From an uncultured Peptoniphilus sp. (lineage in GTDB: Bacteria; Bacillota; Clostridia; Tissierellales; Peptoniphilaceae), in NCBI RefSeq assembly GCF_946998875.1, contig NZ_CAMQAY010000004.1:15985-79984 (forward strand): DNA of 64,000 bases, written 5' to 3'. The stretch's first letter is position 1, and each line of letters starts with the position of its first letter. Of this stretch, positions 52,363 through 62,012 are shown one piece after another. The notes below the pieces were generated by a model. The model did no database searches. It had not been told where the DNA came from and worked only from the letters and a program-made list of their open reading frames with translations. The position numbers and the translations under genes are program-made.

Positions 52363-52740
52363 ATGGATTTATCGCCAGGCGATATTGTTGAAGGTGTAGT
52401 TAGTAAGGTAACTAAGTTTGGAGCCTTTGTTGATTTAAAGGAAGGCAAAAGTGGTTTAGTACATATTTCGGAGATTGCAGATACTTTTGTTAAAAATATT
52501 GAGGATCACATTAAAGAGGGCGACGAAGTTAAGGTCAAGGTTCTTAGCATTGACGAAAAGGGAAAAATTGCCCTATCAATTAAGGATGCAATAGAAAAAA
52601 AGGAAGAGCCTAAAGAAGAAAAAGTGGATTCAAGATTCGAAGATATTTTGAGCAAATTCTTAAAGGAAAGCAATACTAAACTTGATGAAGCAAGAGCTAG
52701 ATATAATCAAAAGACAAAGAAGAGGAATTCTAGAAATTAG
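52363..52740 (+). CDS. S1-domain RNA-binding protein (YabR-like)
   Basis: This 125-aa protein has a single S1 OB-fold domain (residues ~3-75: GDIVEGVVSKVTKFGAFVDL, GLVHISEIAD, VKVLSIDEKGKIALSIKD) and a charged C-terminal tail. Homologues such as YabR/GSP13 associate with ribosomes or polynucleotide phosphorylase. It keeps the conserved position after divIC. AGGAGG precedes the ATG. Confidence 0.9.
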   Translation: MDLSPGDIVEGVVSKVTKFGAFVDLKEGKSGLVHISEIADTFVKNIEDHIKEGDEVKVKVLSIDEKGKIALSIKDAIEKKEEPKEEKVDSRFEDILSKFLKESNTKLDEARARYNQKTKKRNSRN

Positions 52741-52781
52741 CAAGTGGTTGACTATCTTTTGATAGTTCTACCACTTTTTTT
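52741..52781 (+). terminator. Terminator between the S1 gene and tilS
   Basis: AAGTGGT...ACCACTT enclosing GACTATC/GATAGTT gives a stem with T-run, ending only four bases before the tilS ATG. Confidence 0.85.
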
Positions 52782-52784
52782 ATT

Positions 52785-54119
52785 ATGGACAAGTTATTTT
52801 TTGAAAAATTAAAAAAATTAAATATTATAAAAAAAGGCGACAAGCTGTCTCTTGCAGTTTCAGGTGGAGCCGATTCCATGTATCTTTTTTACAATTTTAT
52901 GGATTTAAGAGAAGATTTTGATTTAGACATAATAGTCTGCCATTTAAACCATGGCATTCGCGAGACTGCCAAAAGAGATGAGGACTTTGTAAAAAATATT
53001 TGCAGAGACTATGGTGTAAAATGCCTTACAAAGACTGTGAACATGAATGAATATGCAAGAGTTAATAAACTTTCTAAAGAAGAAGCTGGAAGAATTTTAA
53101 GGTATGAATTTTTTAGGGAAAATTCTTCTGGGAGAAAAATTTTAACTGCCCACAATGCCAATGACCGCGCAGAAACTCTTTTATTTAACATTATTAGAGG
53201 AACAGGTATTAGGGGTCTAGTTGGAATAAGTGAAGTCAATGAATGCGTATTCAGGCCTCTCATTGACATAAAAAGGTGTGACATAGAGGACTATTTACAT
53301 AAAAATAATTTGACCTATGTTGAGGACGAGACAAACTCTGAAGAAATTTACACCAGAAATAAAATTAGGCTAAGTCTAATCCCAAAATTAAGTGAACTCA
53401 ATCCAAATATTATTGATGCCCTTCTTAGGCTTTCAGAAAATGCCTCTGATGCAAATAAATTTATTGAAGAACTTGTTGAAGAAAATTATAAAAATTCTCT
53501 TAGGGATAATTATTTTCTTGTAGATGAAATGAAAAAGCTTAACAAATTCCTAGCTTGCGAGATAATTAAATCTTATTTGGCAAAAAACTTCTACAGTGAA
53601 AATATCTTAAGTAGAGAAAATATTTTAGGTATCTACGATTTAATACTGGGGGAAAGCGGAAGAGTCATCAATCTTGGCAGCAAGGTCTCTGCTAGAAAAT
53701 CCTACGACAAAGTTTTTGTTGAAGAGGAAAAAACTGAAAAAGTTAAGAGAGCAGCAAGCTTAAAATTGGGTAATAATTACACAGACTTTGGTGAAATTTT
53801 TATTTCAAAAGATGGGTCAATTTCTAAGGGAGACTTCTTTATAAAAACTATAGACTGTGATAAAATTAAAGGAAGCCTTTTTATTAGAATTAGACAAAGG
53901 GGCGACAGGTTTAAGCCTCTTGGCATGAAAAATAATAAAAAGTTAAAGGACTATTTTATAGACAGAAAAGTTGACAGGTTAAAGAGAGACAAAATAGGTC
54001 TTATTTGCGATGAAGAAAAGATAATCTACATACTTGGCATGGATATTTCTGAAGATGTCAAGATAGATGAAAATACTTTAAATAAACTCGTTTTGGAGGT
54101 TAAAAATGTCAGATATTAA
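52785..54119 (+). CDS. tilS: tRNA(Ile)-lysidine synthetase
   Basis: TilS converts C34 of tRNA-Ile(CAU) to lysidine so that it reads AUA. The 444-aa protein has the PP-loop AVSGGADSMYLF, NHGIRETAKRDE, and the C-terminal domain (RGDRFKPLGM). It is essential in most bacteria. The ATG follows the T-run of the preceding terminator with no visible Shine-Dalgarno, which is odd; no better in-frame start exists before the PP-loop. It overlaps hpt by 14 bp. Confidence 0.93.
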   Translation: MDKLFFEKLKKLNIIKKGDKLSLAVSGGADSMYLFYNFMDLREDFDLDIIVCHLNHGIRETAKRDEDFVKNICRDYGVKCLTKTVNMNEYARVNKLSKEEAGRILRYEFFRENSSGRKILTAHNANDRAETLLFNIIRGTGIRGLVGISEVNECVFRPLIDIKRCDIEDYLHKNNLTYVEDETNSEEIYTRNKIRLSLIPKLSELNPNIIDALLRLSENASDANKFIEELVEENYKNSLRDNYFLVDEMKKLNKFLACEIIKSYLAKNFYSENILSRENILGIYDLILGESGRVINLGSKVSARKSYDKVFVEEEKTEKVKRAASLKLGNNYTDFGEIFISKDGSISKGDFFIKTIDCDKIKGSLFIRIRQRGDRFKPLGMKNNKKLKDYFIDRKVDRLKRDKIGLICDEEKIIYILGMDISEDVKIDENTLNKLVLEVKNVRY

Positions 54120-54639
54120 AGAAGTTCTCTTTACTGAAGAAGAAATTCAAAATAAGGTTAAGGAACTTGGTGAAAAAATCACTGAAGATTATAGGGACAA
54201 GGATTTATTTTTACTTGGCATACTAAAGGGAGCTGTTCCTTTTATGGCAGATATTATGAGAAAAATAGACTTAGACCTTGAATATGATTTTATGGATGTG
54301 TCCAGTTATCAAGGCACAAGATCCATGGGTGAAGTTAGAATTTTAAAGGACATTTCTACTTCAATTGTTGGCAAGGACATTTTAATTGTGGAAGATATAA
54401 TTGATACTGGCATCACACTTTCTTATTTAACAAAGGTCTTGAAGTCAAGAGGTGCAAATTCCATTGAAATTGTAACTATGCTTTCAAAGCCAAGTAGAAG
54501 AAAAATTGACTTGCCTGTTAAATACAATGGATATGAAATTGAAGACTATTTTGTAATTGGATATGGAATGGATTATGACGAAAAATACAGGGCTCTTCCT
54601 TATATTGGAATACTAGATGAGTCTGTATATTCAAAATAA
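54106..54639 (+). CDS. hpt: Hypoxanthine(-guanine) phosphoribosyltransferase
   Basis: This 177-aa enzyme salvages hypoxanthine and guanine with PRPP. The PRPP loop is ILIVEDIIDTGITL, with LLGILKGAVPFMADI ahead and VIGYGMDYDEKYRALPYI at the C-terminus. Good GGAGG inside the end of tilS. The tilS-hpt-ftsH order is conserved across Firmicutes. Confidence 0.95.
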   Translation: MSDIKEVLFTEEEIQNKVKELGEKITEDYRDKDLFLLGILKGAVPFMADIMRKIDLDLEYDFMDVSSYQGTRSMGEVRILKDISTSIVGKDILIVEDIIDTGITLSYLTKVLKSRGANSIEIVTMLSKPSRRKIDLPVKYNGYEIEDYFVIGYGMDYDEKYRALPYIGILDESVYSK

Positions 54640-54654
54640 GGAGGGGTGATATAG

Positions 54655-56634
54655 TTGAATAGAAAATTTGGAGGAGCAGGTTTTTATATTGTACTAATAG
54701 TAGTATTAGTGCTTACAATAAAATTTTTCAGCCCACCAGTAAATACAGTGGATGAAAAAAGTTTTACTGAATTTGTCACAGAGCTTGAAAAGGGAAATGT
54801 AAAGAGTGTAACCCTACAAAATGGAGTTGACTCCATTGCCAGCGTTAAATTAAAAAGCGATGAATCCTTTAGGACTATAATACCAAAGGAAGCCTCAGAT
54901 ACTTTTTATAATGATTATTTAAAGAAAAAATCTGATGCTGGAGAGTTAAATGTACTTTCTACACCTACCAAGCAAACTTCTTTTCTTGTTGAGTGGATTC
55001 CAACTCTATTGATGTTGGGAGTATTAATTTTCTTCTGGTACAAGATGATGCAACAAGCTGGCGGTGGCGGAGGAAAGATGAATTCCTTTGGCAAGAGCAA
55101 GGCAAAACTTATAAATAAGGAAGATTCAAAAAATCTAGTAAAATTTAAAGATGTTGCAGGTCTTGAAGAAGAGAAGGAAGAACTTGGAGAAATTGTTGAT
55201 TTCTTAAAAAATCCTAAGAAATTTATAAATATGGGGGCAAGAATACCAAAGGGAGTTCTCTTAGTAGGACCTCCAGGAACGGGTAAAACTTATCTTTCTA
55301 AAGCAGTTGCTGGCGAAGCAGGCGTGCCTTTCTTCATCATGAGTGGTTCTGACTTTGTTGAAATGTTTGTAGGTGTCGGTGCTTCAAGAGTAAGAGATTT
55401 ATTTGAAAATGCAAAGAAAAATGCACCATGTATAATTTTTATAGATGAAATTGACGCAGTTGGAAGAAGAAGAGGAGCAGGTCTCGGTGGTGGTCATGAC
55501 GAAAGAGAGCAAACCTTAAACCAACTTTTAGTTGAAATGGATGGCTTTGGCACTAACGAAGGCGTAATAGTAATGGCTGCAACAAACAGGGCAGACATAC
55601 TTGACCCTGCCATTTTAAGACCAGGAAGATTTGATAGAACTGTTTATGTAGGAAAGCCTGATGTCCGTGCCAGAAAGGCAATACTTGAAATTCACTCTAG
55701 GGGCAAAAAACTAGCAAAGGATGTTGACCTTGAAGTCATTGCCAAGAGAACTCCTGGCTTTACTCCAGCAGATCTTGAAAACTTGATGAACGAATCTGCC
55801 TTACTTGCTGCAAGAAGAAATGACAGCGAAATTTCCATGGAAGATGTTGACGAAGCATCAATTAAGGTGCAAGCAGGTCCTGCAAAAAAATCTCGTGTAG
55901 TTTCAGAAAAGGAAAGAAAGCTAACTGCAGTTCACGAGTCAGGACACGCAATTGTGTCAAGACTTCTTCCAGAAGAAGACCCAGTGCACATGATAACAAT
56001 TATTCCAAGGGGAATGGCTGGCGGCTTTACTGCCTATCTTCCAGAAGACGATGTTTCCTTTATGACAAAGAAAAAAATGGAAGCTTCCATTGTATCTCTA
56101 CTTGGAGGAAGAGTTGCAGAGTCCCTTGTCCTTGATGACATATCTACTGGCGCATCAAATGACATTGAAAGGGCTACAAAAATTGCCCGTGCCATGGTAA
56201 CTCAATATGGAATGAGCGACAGACTTGGCACCATAAATTATGATTCTTCTGAAAATGAAGTCTTTATAGGTCGTGACCTTGGCAGGTCAAAGGATTATTC
56301 TGAAAGAACTGCTGCAGAAATCGACGAAGAAGTTTCAAGAATAATAAATGAAGGCTACTCAAAGTGTAAGGAACTTTTAAGCGACAACTTAGACAAGCTT
56401 TTGGCACTTTCTGATGCACTTTTGGAAAAGGAAACAATTTATGCCAAGGACTTTGAAAGAATCTTTAATGGAGAAAAGTTGGAAGAAGAGTCCATGGACA
56501 TTGACGACTCCATAAAGGTCACTGATCTTTCTGAAGAAGCACGCCAAATAATTAGCAAAAAGGAAAGCGAAAAGAAAGACAGAGAAGTCAGTGAAGACAG
56601 AGAAGACAAAGAAGAAGCAAAGGATTCTGAATAA
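54655..56634 (+). CDS. ftsH: ATP-dependent zinc metalloprotease FtsH
   Basis: This 659-aa membrane AAA protease has two N-terminal helices (~8-25 and ~116-134) flanking an outside domain. The AAA module follows with [24 protein letters not shown] and [19 protein letters not shown]. The peptidase domain has HESGH at 427-431 as zinc site. An acidic/Lys-rich C-terminal tail follows. It degrades misassembled membrane and short-lived cytosolic proteins. The start is TTG nine bases after GGAGG; alternatives would cut into the first helix. Confidence 0.96.
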   Translation: MNRKFGGAGFYIVLIVVLVLTIKFFSPPVNTVDEKSFTEFVTELEKGNVKSVTLQNGVDSIASVKLKSDESFRTIIPKEASDTFYNDYLKKKSDAGELNVLSTPTKQTSFLVEWIPTLLMLGVLIFFWYKMMQQAGGGGGKMNSFGKSKAKLINKEDSKNLVKFKDVAGLEEEKEELGEIVDFLKNPKKFINMGARIPKGVLLVGPPGTGKTYLSKAVAGEAGVPFFIMSGSDFVEMFVGVGASRVRDLFENAKKNAPCIIFIDEIDAVGRRRGAGLGGGHDEREQTLNQLLVEMDGFGTNEGVIVMAATNRADILDPAILRPGRFDRTVYVGKPDVRARKAILEIHSRGKKLAKDVDLEVIAKRTPGFTPADLENLMNESALLAARRNDSEISMEDVDEASIKVQAGPAKKSRVVSEKERKLTAVHESGHAIVSRLLPEEDPVHMITIIPRGMAGGFTAYLPEDDVSFMTKKKMEASIVSLLGGRVAESLVLDDISTGASNDIERATKIARAMVTQYGMSDRLGTINYDSSENEVFIGRDLGRSKDYSERTAAEIDEEVSRIINEGYSKCKELLSDNLDKLLALSDALLEKETIYAKDFERIFNGEKLEEESMDIDDSIKVTDLSEEARQIISKKESEKKDREVSEDREDKEEAKDSE

Positions 56635-56642
56635 ATTTTATT

Positions 56643-56667
56643 AAAAGCCCCTAGGGGCTTTTTTCTT
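56643..56667 (+). terminator. Terminator after ftsH
   Basis: AAAAGCCCC-TA-GGGGCTTTT followed by Ts. Confidence 0.88.
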
Positions 56668-56710
56668 TTACTAAAAATTTCTTAGTCCTTTACAATTTAA
56701 AATTTTATTA

Positions 56711-56744
56711 AAACTGCTAGAGATTTTTCTTTAGCAGTTTTTTT
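56711..56744 (+). terminator. Second terminator-like hairpin
   Basis: AAACTGCTA and TAGCAGTTT with a 12-base loop and a T-run; probably a backup terminator for ftsH. Confidence 0.6.
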
Positions 56745-56786
56745 GTAAGGCAGCTAAGAATATTATTATTAGATTAAAAAAAGACA

Positions 56787-56813
56787 ATAAAAAACTGGAG
56801 CTTTACTCCAGTT
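56787..56813 (-). terminator. Terminator of the class A PBP gene
   Basis: On the minus strand AACTGGAG-TAAAG-CTCCAGTT is followed by six Ts, right after the stop codon. Confidence 0.88.
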
Positions 56814-56815
56814 TC

Positions 56816-59257
56816 TTAATCTTCATCTTTATTTGCATCTTCATTTAAAATTGATTTTTTTGAATGAGATTTTTTCTTGCCACCATTTTCATTAGAGGAC
56901 TTCTTTTTATTTTCCTTGTTATTGTTGTTATTATTCTTGTTTTTGTCCTTGTCCTTCTTCTTTTCTTCATCATCGGAATCTCTATACCAACCTAACTTAT
57001 TAGTATAGTGTGGCTTAGTTCCGTCAGCTAGGAGTTCACGCCTTCCATTTACATATTTAGTGAAGATTCCATCTGGTTCTTCAAATTCTTTTTTGTCCAA
57101 GTCTTCGTGAACAGCCTTCATAATTTGCTTCCAAAGATAAGCTGATTGAGTTGAACCAAAGGCAAGCTTTTGATGTTTGTCATTTCCTATCCAAACTGAG
57201 CAAGTGTAGTAAGGAGTGTAACCAACAAACCAAACATCCTTCTTGTCAGTAGTTGTACCAGTTTTACCAGCTATGTCTTGTCCTGGGAAGGAAGCGTTGC
57301 GACCAGTTCCCCTTTTAACAACATCTCTTAACATATCTGTTAAAATATAAGCATTTTGTGGAGAAGTGACTTCTTTTTCCTTAGGGTCAACTTGATAGAT
57401 AACATCTCCAGTGTTAGTTTCAATTTTTGTAATTACATAAGGGTTAGCATATTTTCCTTCATTGGCAAGAGTTGTAAAAGCTCCAGCCATTTCGAAGGGA
57501 CTAATGCCATAGCTCATGCCGCCAAGAGTAAGAGGAGCATAGTCCATATCATTCCAAGTTGGATTGTCTTTTTTCTCTACGATTGTGCTGACGCCAATTG
57601 ATTTTAATGTTTCAATCATCTTATTAATTGACTCATCGTCATTATAGACCTTTGAATAAGTTGAATTTTTATTTGCCTTTGCATCTTTATCGGCAGAAAT
57701 ATCTCTGGCAACTTGATAAGCGCCAACGTTTGATGATTGACGAAGAAGATTTCTTATTGTAGTCCAACCTTGGTAATAGCTGCCAGCATTTTTAGGTGAG
57801 TGACCAAATAATTTTTCTGGCATCTTTGCGTCAAGGTAGACATCACCTGCAGTGGCACCATTGTTAAAGGCAGTTAAATAAACTGAAATTGGCTTAATAG
57901 AAGATCCAGGTTGTCTTGGAACTAAAGCCCTATTTAAAAGTCTGCCACCACTAACATTTCTACCGCCAACAAGGGCCTTAACTTCGTGAGTTTTTTGGTC
58001 GATGATAACTGAGGCAACTTGTGGTTGTATTATTCCATTTTTTTCTGTGAAAGTGCCGTAATAATATTTAGGATTTGATACAACTTGTTCCAGCGTCCTT
58101 TGCATGTCAATGTCCATTGGTGTGTAAATTTTTAGTCCGCCATTAAATAATTTATTTGTTGCTTCTTCCTTTGTGTAGCCAGAGTTCATCAAAATCTTAA
58201 TGGTATTTTTTTGTACAACATCTGTATAGAAAGATGAAATCCCACTTTCTTTACGAGAGCCTATGTTGATGTCAATTTTTTCATTTAAGGCATTTTCATA
58301 TTCTTCATTAGTAATAAGACCTTGCTCAGCCATTTTCTTTAAAACTAATTTTTGTCTAACTTGAGAAGTTTCATTGAAGACAGCCTTTACTGGCACTACT
58401 AAATTATTTTCTATTTGAATAAGTTCAAAGTTATCTATTTGTCCAAGTTCATTTAAATTTTTTGAAATTTCAATAATTTTGTCAGAGTTTGGCTCTGAAC
58501 CTTCATTTTTTGGAAGTAAAACTACTTCAATATTTCCAAGGTCATCATCTTCACTTATCTCTTGAGTGTTGTAGGGAGTGTACTTTTCTGGCAAGTTTGT
58601 AACACCTGCTAATAGTGCACACTCAGCAAGGTCAAGTTCAGACACATCCTTGTTGAAAAAAGTTTTTGCAGCGGCTTGGACGCCAACTGTACCCTTAGAA
58701 AAGCCTGCAGAGTTTAAGTAAGCTTCAAGTATTTGCTCCTTAGTAAGTTTTTCTTCTATTTGATAGGAATAGTAGATGTCTGTGATTTTTCTCACAACGC
58801 TCTTTGAAAAAGATGTGTACAAGTTCTTGGCAAGCTGCATTGTAATAGTAGATGCACCTTGGTCAAAGGATTTTGTCTTTATGTCGTGGACAAGAGCACC
58901 TGCGACTCTTCTATAGTCAACTCCACTGTGCTCAAAAAATCTTTCATCTTCTATTGCCACAATGGCATTTACTAAATTTTTTGGTATATCCTCGTAGGGA
59001 ACAAATTCACTAAACTCATCGGAGACTAAAGTCTCAATAAGTTTTCCATCATTGGTATAGATCCTAGAAGTTTCAGAGAGTTGGGCTCTGTATTCTGTTG
59101 GTTCTATTTGGGGAGCTTTTTTAAAAATACCAAGTACAATAGCAGTGACCATTGAACCTAAAATGATTATTGCAGCGACAACTACTAGTATGAGTATTTT
59201 TATTAGGCTTGAAAATTTTATTATTCCACGAGCTTTATTGTTTTTGGAATCTTTCAT
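56816..59257 (-). CDS. Class A penicillin-binding protein (PBP1A type)
   Basis: This 813-aa bifunctional peptidoglycan synthase has a cytosolic tail, one membrane helix (~residues 13-38), a glycosyltransferase 51 domain (EDERFFEHSGVDYRR with catalytic Glu, then GASTITMQLAKNLY) and a transpeptidase domain with PGSSIKP (nucleophile Ser), RQSSN and AGKTGTT. A ~60-residue C-terminal tail is a low-complexity run of Lys, Asn, Glu and Ser. Together with bioY it interrupts the otherwise conserved ftsH-coaX order, on the opposite strand. Confidence 0.95.
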   Translation of the reverse strand: MKDSKNNKARGIIKFSSLIKILILVVVAAIIILGSMVTAIVLGIFKKAPQIEPTEYRAQLSETSRIYTNDGKLIETLVSDEFSEFVPYEDIPKNLVNAIVAIEDERFFEHSGVDYRRVAGALVHDIKTKSFDQGASTITMQLAKNLYTSFSKSVVRKITDIYYSYQIEEKLTKEQILEAYLNSAGFSKGTVGVQAAAKTFFNKDVSELDLAECALLAGVTNLPEKYTPYNTQEISEDDDLGNIEVVLLPKNEGSEPNSDKIIEISKNLNELGQIDNFELIQIENNLVVPVKAVFNETSQVRQKLVLKKMAEQGLITNEEYENALNEKIDINIGSRKESGISSFYTDVVQKNTIKILMNSGYTKEEATNKLFNGGLKIYTPMDIDMQRTLEQVVSNPKYYYGTFTEKNGIIQPQVASVIIDQKTHEVKALVGGRNVSGGRLLNRALVPRQPGSSIKPISVYLTAFNNGATAGDVYLDAKMPEKLFGHSPKNAGSYYQGWTTIRNLLRQSSNVGAYQVARDISADKDAKANKNSTYSKVYNDDESINKMIETLKSIGVSTIVEKKDNPTWNDMDYAPLTLGGMSYGISPFEMAGAFTTLANEGKYANPYVITKIETNTGDVIYQVDPKEKEVTSPQNAYILTDMLRDVVKRGTGRNASFPGQDIAGKTGTTTDKKDVWFVGYTPYYTCSVWIGNDKHQKLAFGSTQSAYLWKQIMKAVHEDLDKKEFEEPDGIFTKYVNGRRELLADGTKPHYTNKLGWYRDSDDEEKKKDKDKNKNNNNNNKENKKKSSNENGGKKKSHSKKSILNEDANKDED

Positions 59258-59316
59258 AACAACCTCCTATCTTGATATTATAACAGAATTTTAATCATAT
59301 AACTATAAGTAGATAT

Positions 59317-59347
59317 GAAAAAATCCCGCACAGTGGCGAGATTTTAA
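59317..59347 (-). terminator. Terminator after bioY
   Basis: On the minus strand AATCTCGC-CACTGT-GCGGGATT followed by Ts. Confidence 0.8.
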
Positions 59348-59391
59348 CATAAATTATTCTATTACTTATAAACTATTTAGTCTTTAAAAGC

Positions 59392-59931
59392 TTAGTTCTT
59401 CATAGCTTTTAAAATTCTTGGCGCAATGATTGCTGCCACCACTGCCTTTGCCATATCAGGTATGATAAAAGGAATCATGCCAATGGAAAAGACTTTTGCC
59501 ACGCCCATGGAAGTACCCATTACATTATTTAAAATGATGTACATATAGGGAAGACCAATTAGGTAGAAAATAACTTCTGCTAAAATTAGAACTATCATAA
59601 TTTTGCCAAAGTTTTTTTCTCCATGAGCGAATTTAGAAATAAAAATTGCACCAATTATAAAGGCAATTAAAAATCCAAAACTTGGTTTTAAAAAGGATTG
59701 GAAGCCTCCAGTGAAGCCTGCAAAAATTGGCAGACCAATTAAGCCAAGTAGGACATATATGAAAACTGTAAGTCCTGCATAAAAAGGTGTAAGTAAAAGT
59801 CCTGTCATAAATACAAAAAAGTTTTGTAGAGAAAAAGGAACAGGTCCAATTGGTATGGAAATAAAAGCTCCCACAGCTATAAGTGCAACTAAAAGTGCAA
59901 TTTTTGTTATGTCTTTTGTTTTAATTTTCAT
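59392..59931 (-). CDS. bioY: Biotin transporter substrate-binding component BioY
   Basis: This 179-aa membrane protein is the S component of an ECF biotin importer, with six helices and the biotin-site segment ISIPIGPVPFSLQNFF plus GLIGLPIFAGFTGG. The ATG pair at 59934/59931 follows GGAGG; the second has better spacing. The energising EcfAAT genes are elsewhere. A BirA-type operator lies over its promoter, so it should be repressed when biotin is sufficient. Confidence 0.93.
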   Translation of the reverse strand: MKIKTKDITKIALLVALIAVGAFISIPIGPVPFSLQNFFVFMTGLLLTPFYAGLTVFIYVLLGLIGLPIFAGFTGGFQSFLKPSFGFLIAFIIGAIFISKFAHGEKNFGKIMIVLILAEVIFYLIGLPYMYIILNNVMGTSMGVAKVFSIGMIPFIIPDMAKAVVAAIIAPRILKAMKN

Positions 59932-59949
59932 CATTAACCTCCGAAAGAT

Positions 59950-59989
59950 ATAGTACACAATGTTTACTCTTTTGTCAACAAGGTTAACA
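59950..59989 (-). promoter_or_regulatory. bioY promoter with BirA-type operator
   Basis: On the minus strand TTGACA (59973-59978), 17-bp spacer and TACTAT (59950-59955). Overlapping it is TGTTAAC-15 bp-GTAAACA (59961-59989), matching the biotin-repressor consensus TGTTAAC-N15-GTTAACA with one mismatch. Confidence 0.78.
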
Positions 59990-60104
59990 CAAAATTTTTC
60001 ACTCTTTAAATAAATTGATTTATTATAAATATTGGGTAAATAATTAGTTGAAAGTGAAGATTATAAAATATATAATGAAAACAATTTGTTAAAGAGGTGT
60101 AAAA

Positions 60105-60887
60105 ATGTTATTAGTAATAGATGTAGGAAATACTTCCATAACTTGGGGCGTTTATAAGGGGGATGAGCTTGTAAATGATTTTAGGACTTCCACTGTGAAG
60201 ACTAGAACATCAGATGAGTACGGTCTTATTTTTATAAATACCTTAACTCATGCCAATATTGATCCACAAGATATTGAAAATGTAATAATTTCATCCGTTG
60301 TGCCAAACCTTATGCACACACTTCCTTCTATGGTTAGAAAATATTTTAATAAAAACCCAATGATTGTAAGTGCAGACTTAGACTTGGGACTTAATATTAA
60401 GTACGACAATCCCAAGGAAGTTGGTGCCGATAGACTTGTAAATGCTGTTGGGGCACTAGAAATTTATGGAAAAAAATCCATTATAGTTGACATAGGAACG
60501 GCAATGACTTTTTGTATAGTAGACGAGGAAAAAAATTATCTTGGTGGTTTAATTATGCCAGGCATTGGCATTTCTGCTGAAGCACTTTTTATGATGACTT
60601 CAAAACTTCCAAAAATTGAAATTATTGCACCAGAAAAAGTTATTCAAGCTAATACAGTTGGAGCAATGCAATCTGGTCTATATTACGGTTACACAGCAAT
60701 GATTGATGGAATTGTAGAAAAACTTTTAAAGGAACTGGACTGGAAGGAAGAAGATACAAATATTATTTCCACTGGTGGTTTCTCTACGATGTTAACAAGT
60801 GATTCAAAATATAATTTTATAATCAACAAATTTTTAACTCTTGAAGGGCTAAAAATTATATTTGAAAAAAATAGCAAAATAGATTGA
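60105..60887 (+). CDS. coaX: Type III pantothenate kinase
   Basis: CoaX phosphorylates pantothenate, the first step of CoA synthesis. The 260-aa ASKHA-fold protein starts LLVIDVGNTSITWGVY (phosphate 1 loop), with GADRLVNAVGA, VDIGTAMTFCIVD (phosphate 2) and STGGFS near the end. Type III enzymes are not feedback-inhibited by CoA. It keeps the ftsH-coaX-dusB order apart from the minus-strand insert. Confidence 0.95.
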   Translation: MLLVIDVGNTSITWGVYKGDELVNDFRTSTVKTRTSDEYGLIFINTLTHANIDPQDIENVIISSVVPNLMHTLPSMVRKYFNKNPMIVSADLDLGLNIKYDNPKEVGADRLVNAVGALEIYGKKSIIVDIGTAMTFCIVDEEKNYLGGLIMPGIGISAEALFMMTSKLPKIEIIAPEKVIQANTVGAMQSGLYYGYTAMIDGIVEKLLKELDWKEEDTNIISTGGFSTMLTSDSKYNFIINKFLTLEGLKIIFEKNSKID

Positions 60888-60897
60888 GAGTGATTTT

Positions 60898-61827
60898 GTG
60901 TTAAAAATTTTAGCACCAATGGCAGGCTACACTGACATAGCCTTTAGAGAAGTGGCAACAGAAAAGGGAGCAGACTTAACTGTGACAGAAATGGTTTCAG
61001 CCATGGCTCTCGTCTATGAAAACAAAAAGACCCTAGACCTTTTAGAAATTTCTCCCAAGGAGAAAAAAGTTTCTGTGCAAATTTTTGGCTCTGATCCAAA
61101 AATTATGGGGGAAGCTGCAAGCATTTTAAATGATTATAATTTTTCCTATATCGACATAAATATGGGTTGCCCTGCACCAAAAATTGTAAAAAATAATTCA
61201 GGCTCACATCTTTTAAGCGACCCATCCCTTGTCTATGACCTTGTAAAAGCTGTTGTAGAAAATTCAAAAAAGCCTGTTTCTGTTAAGGTTAGAAAGGGAA
61301 TAAAGGGAATTTCTTCCATGAAGGCAATAAAAAACATTGAGGCAGCAGGGGCAAGTTTTGTCACAGTCCATGGAAGGACCAGAGAAGAATATTACACAGG
61401 AAAAGCAGATTGGGACTATATTAAGTCTGTCAAGGAAAATGTAAAAATCCCCGTAATTGGAAATGGCGACATAGATAGTCCTGAAGATGCCCTAGAAAAA
61501 ATAAATTATTCCAAGGTTGATGGCATAGCAATAGGCCGCGGCGCTGTGGGAAACCCCTACATCTTTAATCAAATTGAAGAGCTTATAAAAACTGGAAACT
61601 ACTATAAGCCAAGTGACAGAGAAAAACTTCTTTTAATGATAGATGAACTTGAGAGAAAAATATCTTACAGGGGAGAAAAACTTGGCATCCTTGAAATGCG
61701 AAAGGTCTACTCCAATTATTTTAAGGGTATGAGGGACTCCAAGGAAATTAGAAATAAATTAAACACACTAAAGGACAAAGATGAGATAATTAATCTTATT
61801 AGAGCTTATATTGAAACTTTAGACTAA
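60898..61827 (+). CDS. dusB: tRNA-dihydrouridine synthase
   Basis: This 309-aa FMN barrel reduces uridines in the D-loop of tRNA. It shows APMAGYTDIAFRE, NMGCPAPKIVKN with the catalytic Cys, VTVHGRTREEYYTG and GNGDI/GRGAVGNP (FMN phosphate). The GTG start is preceded by GAGAG; an ATG codon farther in would remove the first strand. It follows coaX after 10 bp. Confidence 0.93.
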   Translation: MLKILAPMAGYTDIAFREVATEKGADLTVTEMVSAMALVYENKKTLDLLEISPKEKKVSVQIFGSDPKIMGEAASILNDYNFSYIDINMGCPAPKIVKNNSGSHLLSDPSLVYDLVKAVVENSKKPVSVKVRKGIKGISSMKAIKNIEAAGASFVTVHGRTREEYYTGKADWDYIKSVKENVKIPVIGNGDIDSPEDALEKINYSKVDGIAIGRGAVGNPYIFNQIEELIKTGNYYKPSDREKLLLMIDELERKISYRGEKLGILEMRKVYSNYFKGMRDSKEIRNKLNTLKDKDEIINLIRAYIETLD

Positions 61828-61837
61828 AATAAATTTA

Positions 61838-61871
61838 AACTCTGCATAAAAGTGCGGAGTTTTTATTTTTT
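61838..61871 (+). terminator. Terminator after dusB
   Basis: AACTCTGCA and TGCGGAGTT with a 6-base loop and T-rich tail. Confidence 0.82.
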
Positions 61872-61913
61872 TGTAGAAATTTTATGAAAAAATCATGGAA
61901 AAACTTTAAAATC

Positions 61914-61995
61914 TTGACATAAAGAGAACTTTCGACTATAATAGCCTAGATTAAAAGGTTTTTGTTAAGGGCGGCTGACGCCTTATTTTTTATAT
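61914..61995 (+). promoter_or_regulatory. greA promoter and leader attenuator
   Basis: A perfect consensus promoter, TTGACA (61914-61919), 17-bp spacer, TATAAT (61937-61942). About 25 nt into the transcript lies AAGGGCG-GCTGA-CGCCTT (61966-61983) followed by ATTTTTT, a terminator-like hairpin upstream of the greA SD (GAGGAGAG). It could make most transcripts stop early. Confidence 0.65.
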
Positions 61996-62012
61996 ATTGA
62001 GGAGAGAGAATT

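Noticed and set aside
56816..57000. Low-complexity coding repeat at the end of the PBP gene as a possible phase-variable tract
   Set aside because: The AAT/AAG-rich codons encode a Lys/Asn tail of mixed codons without a clean tandem unit, and length changes would only alter the tail.
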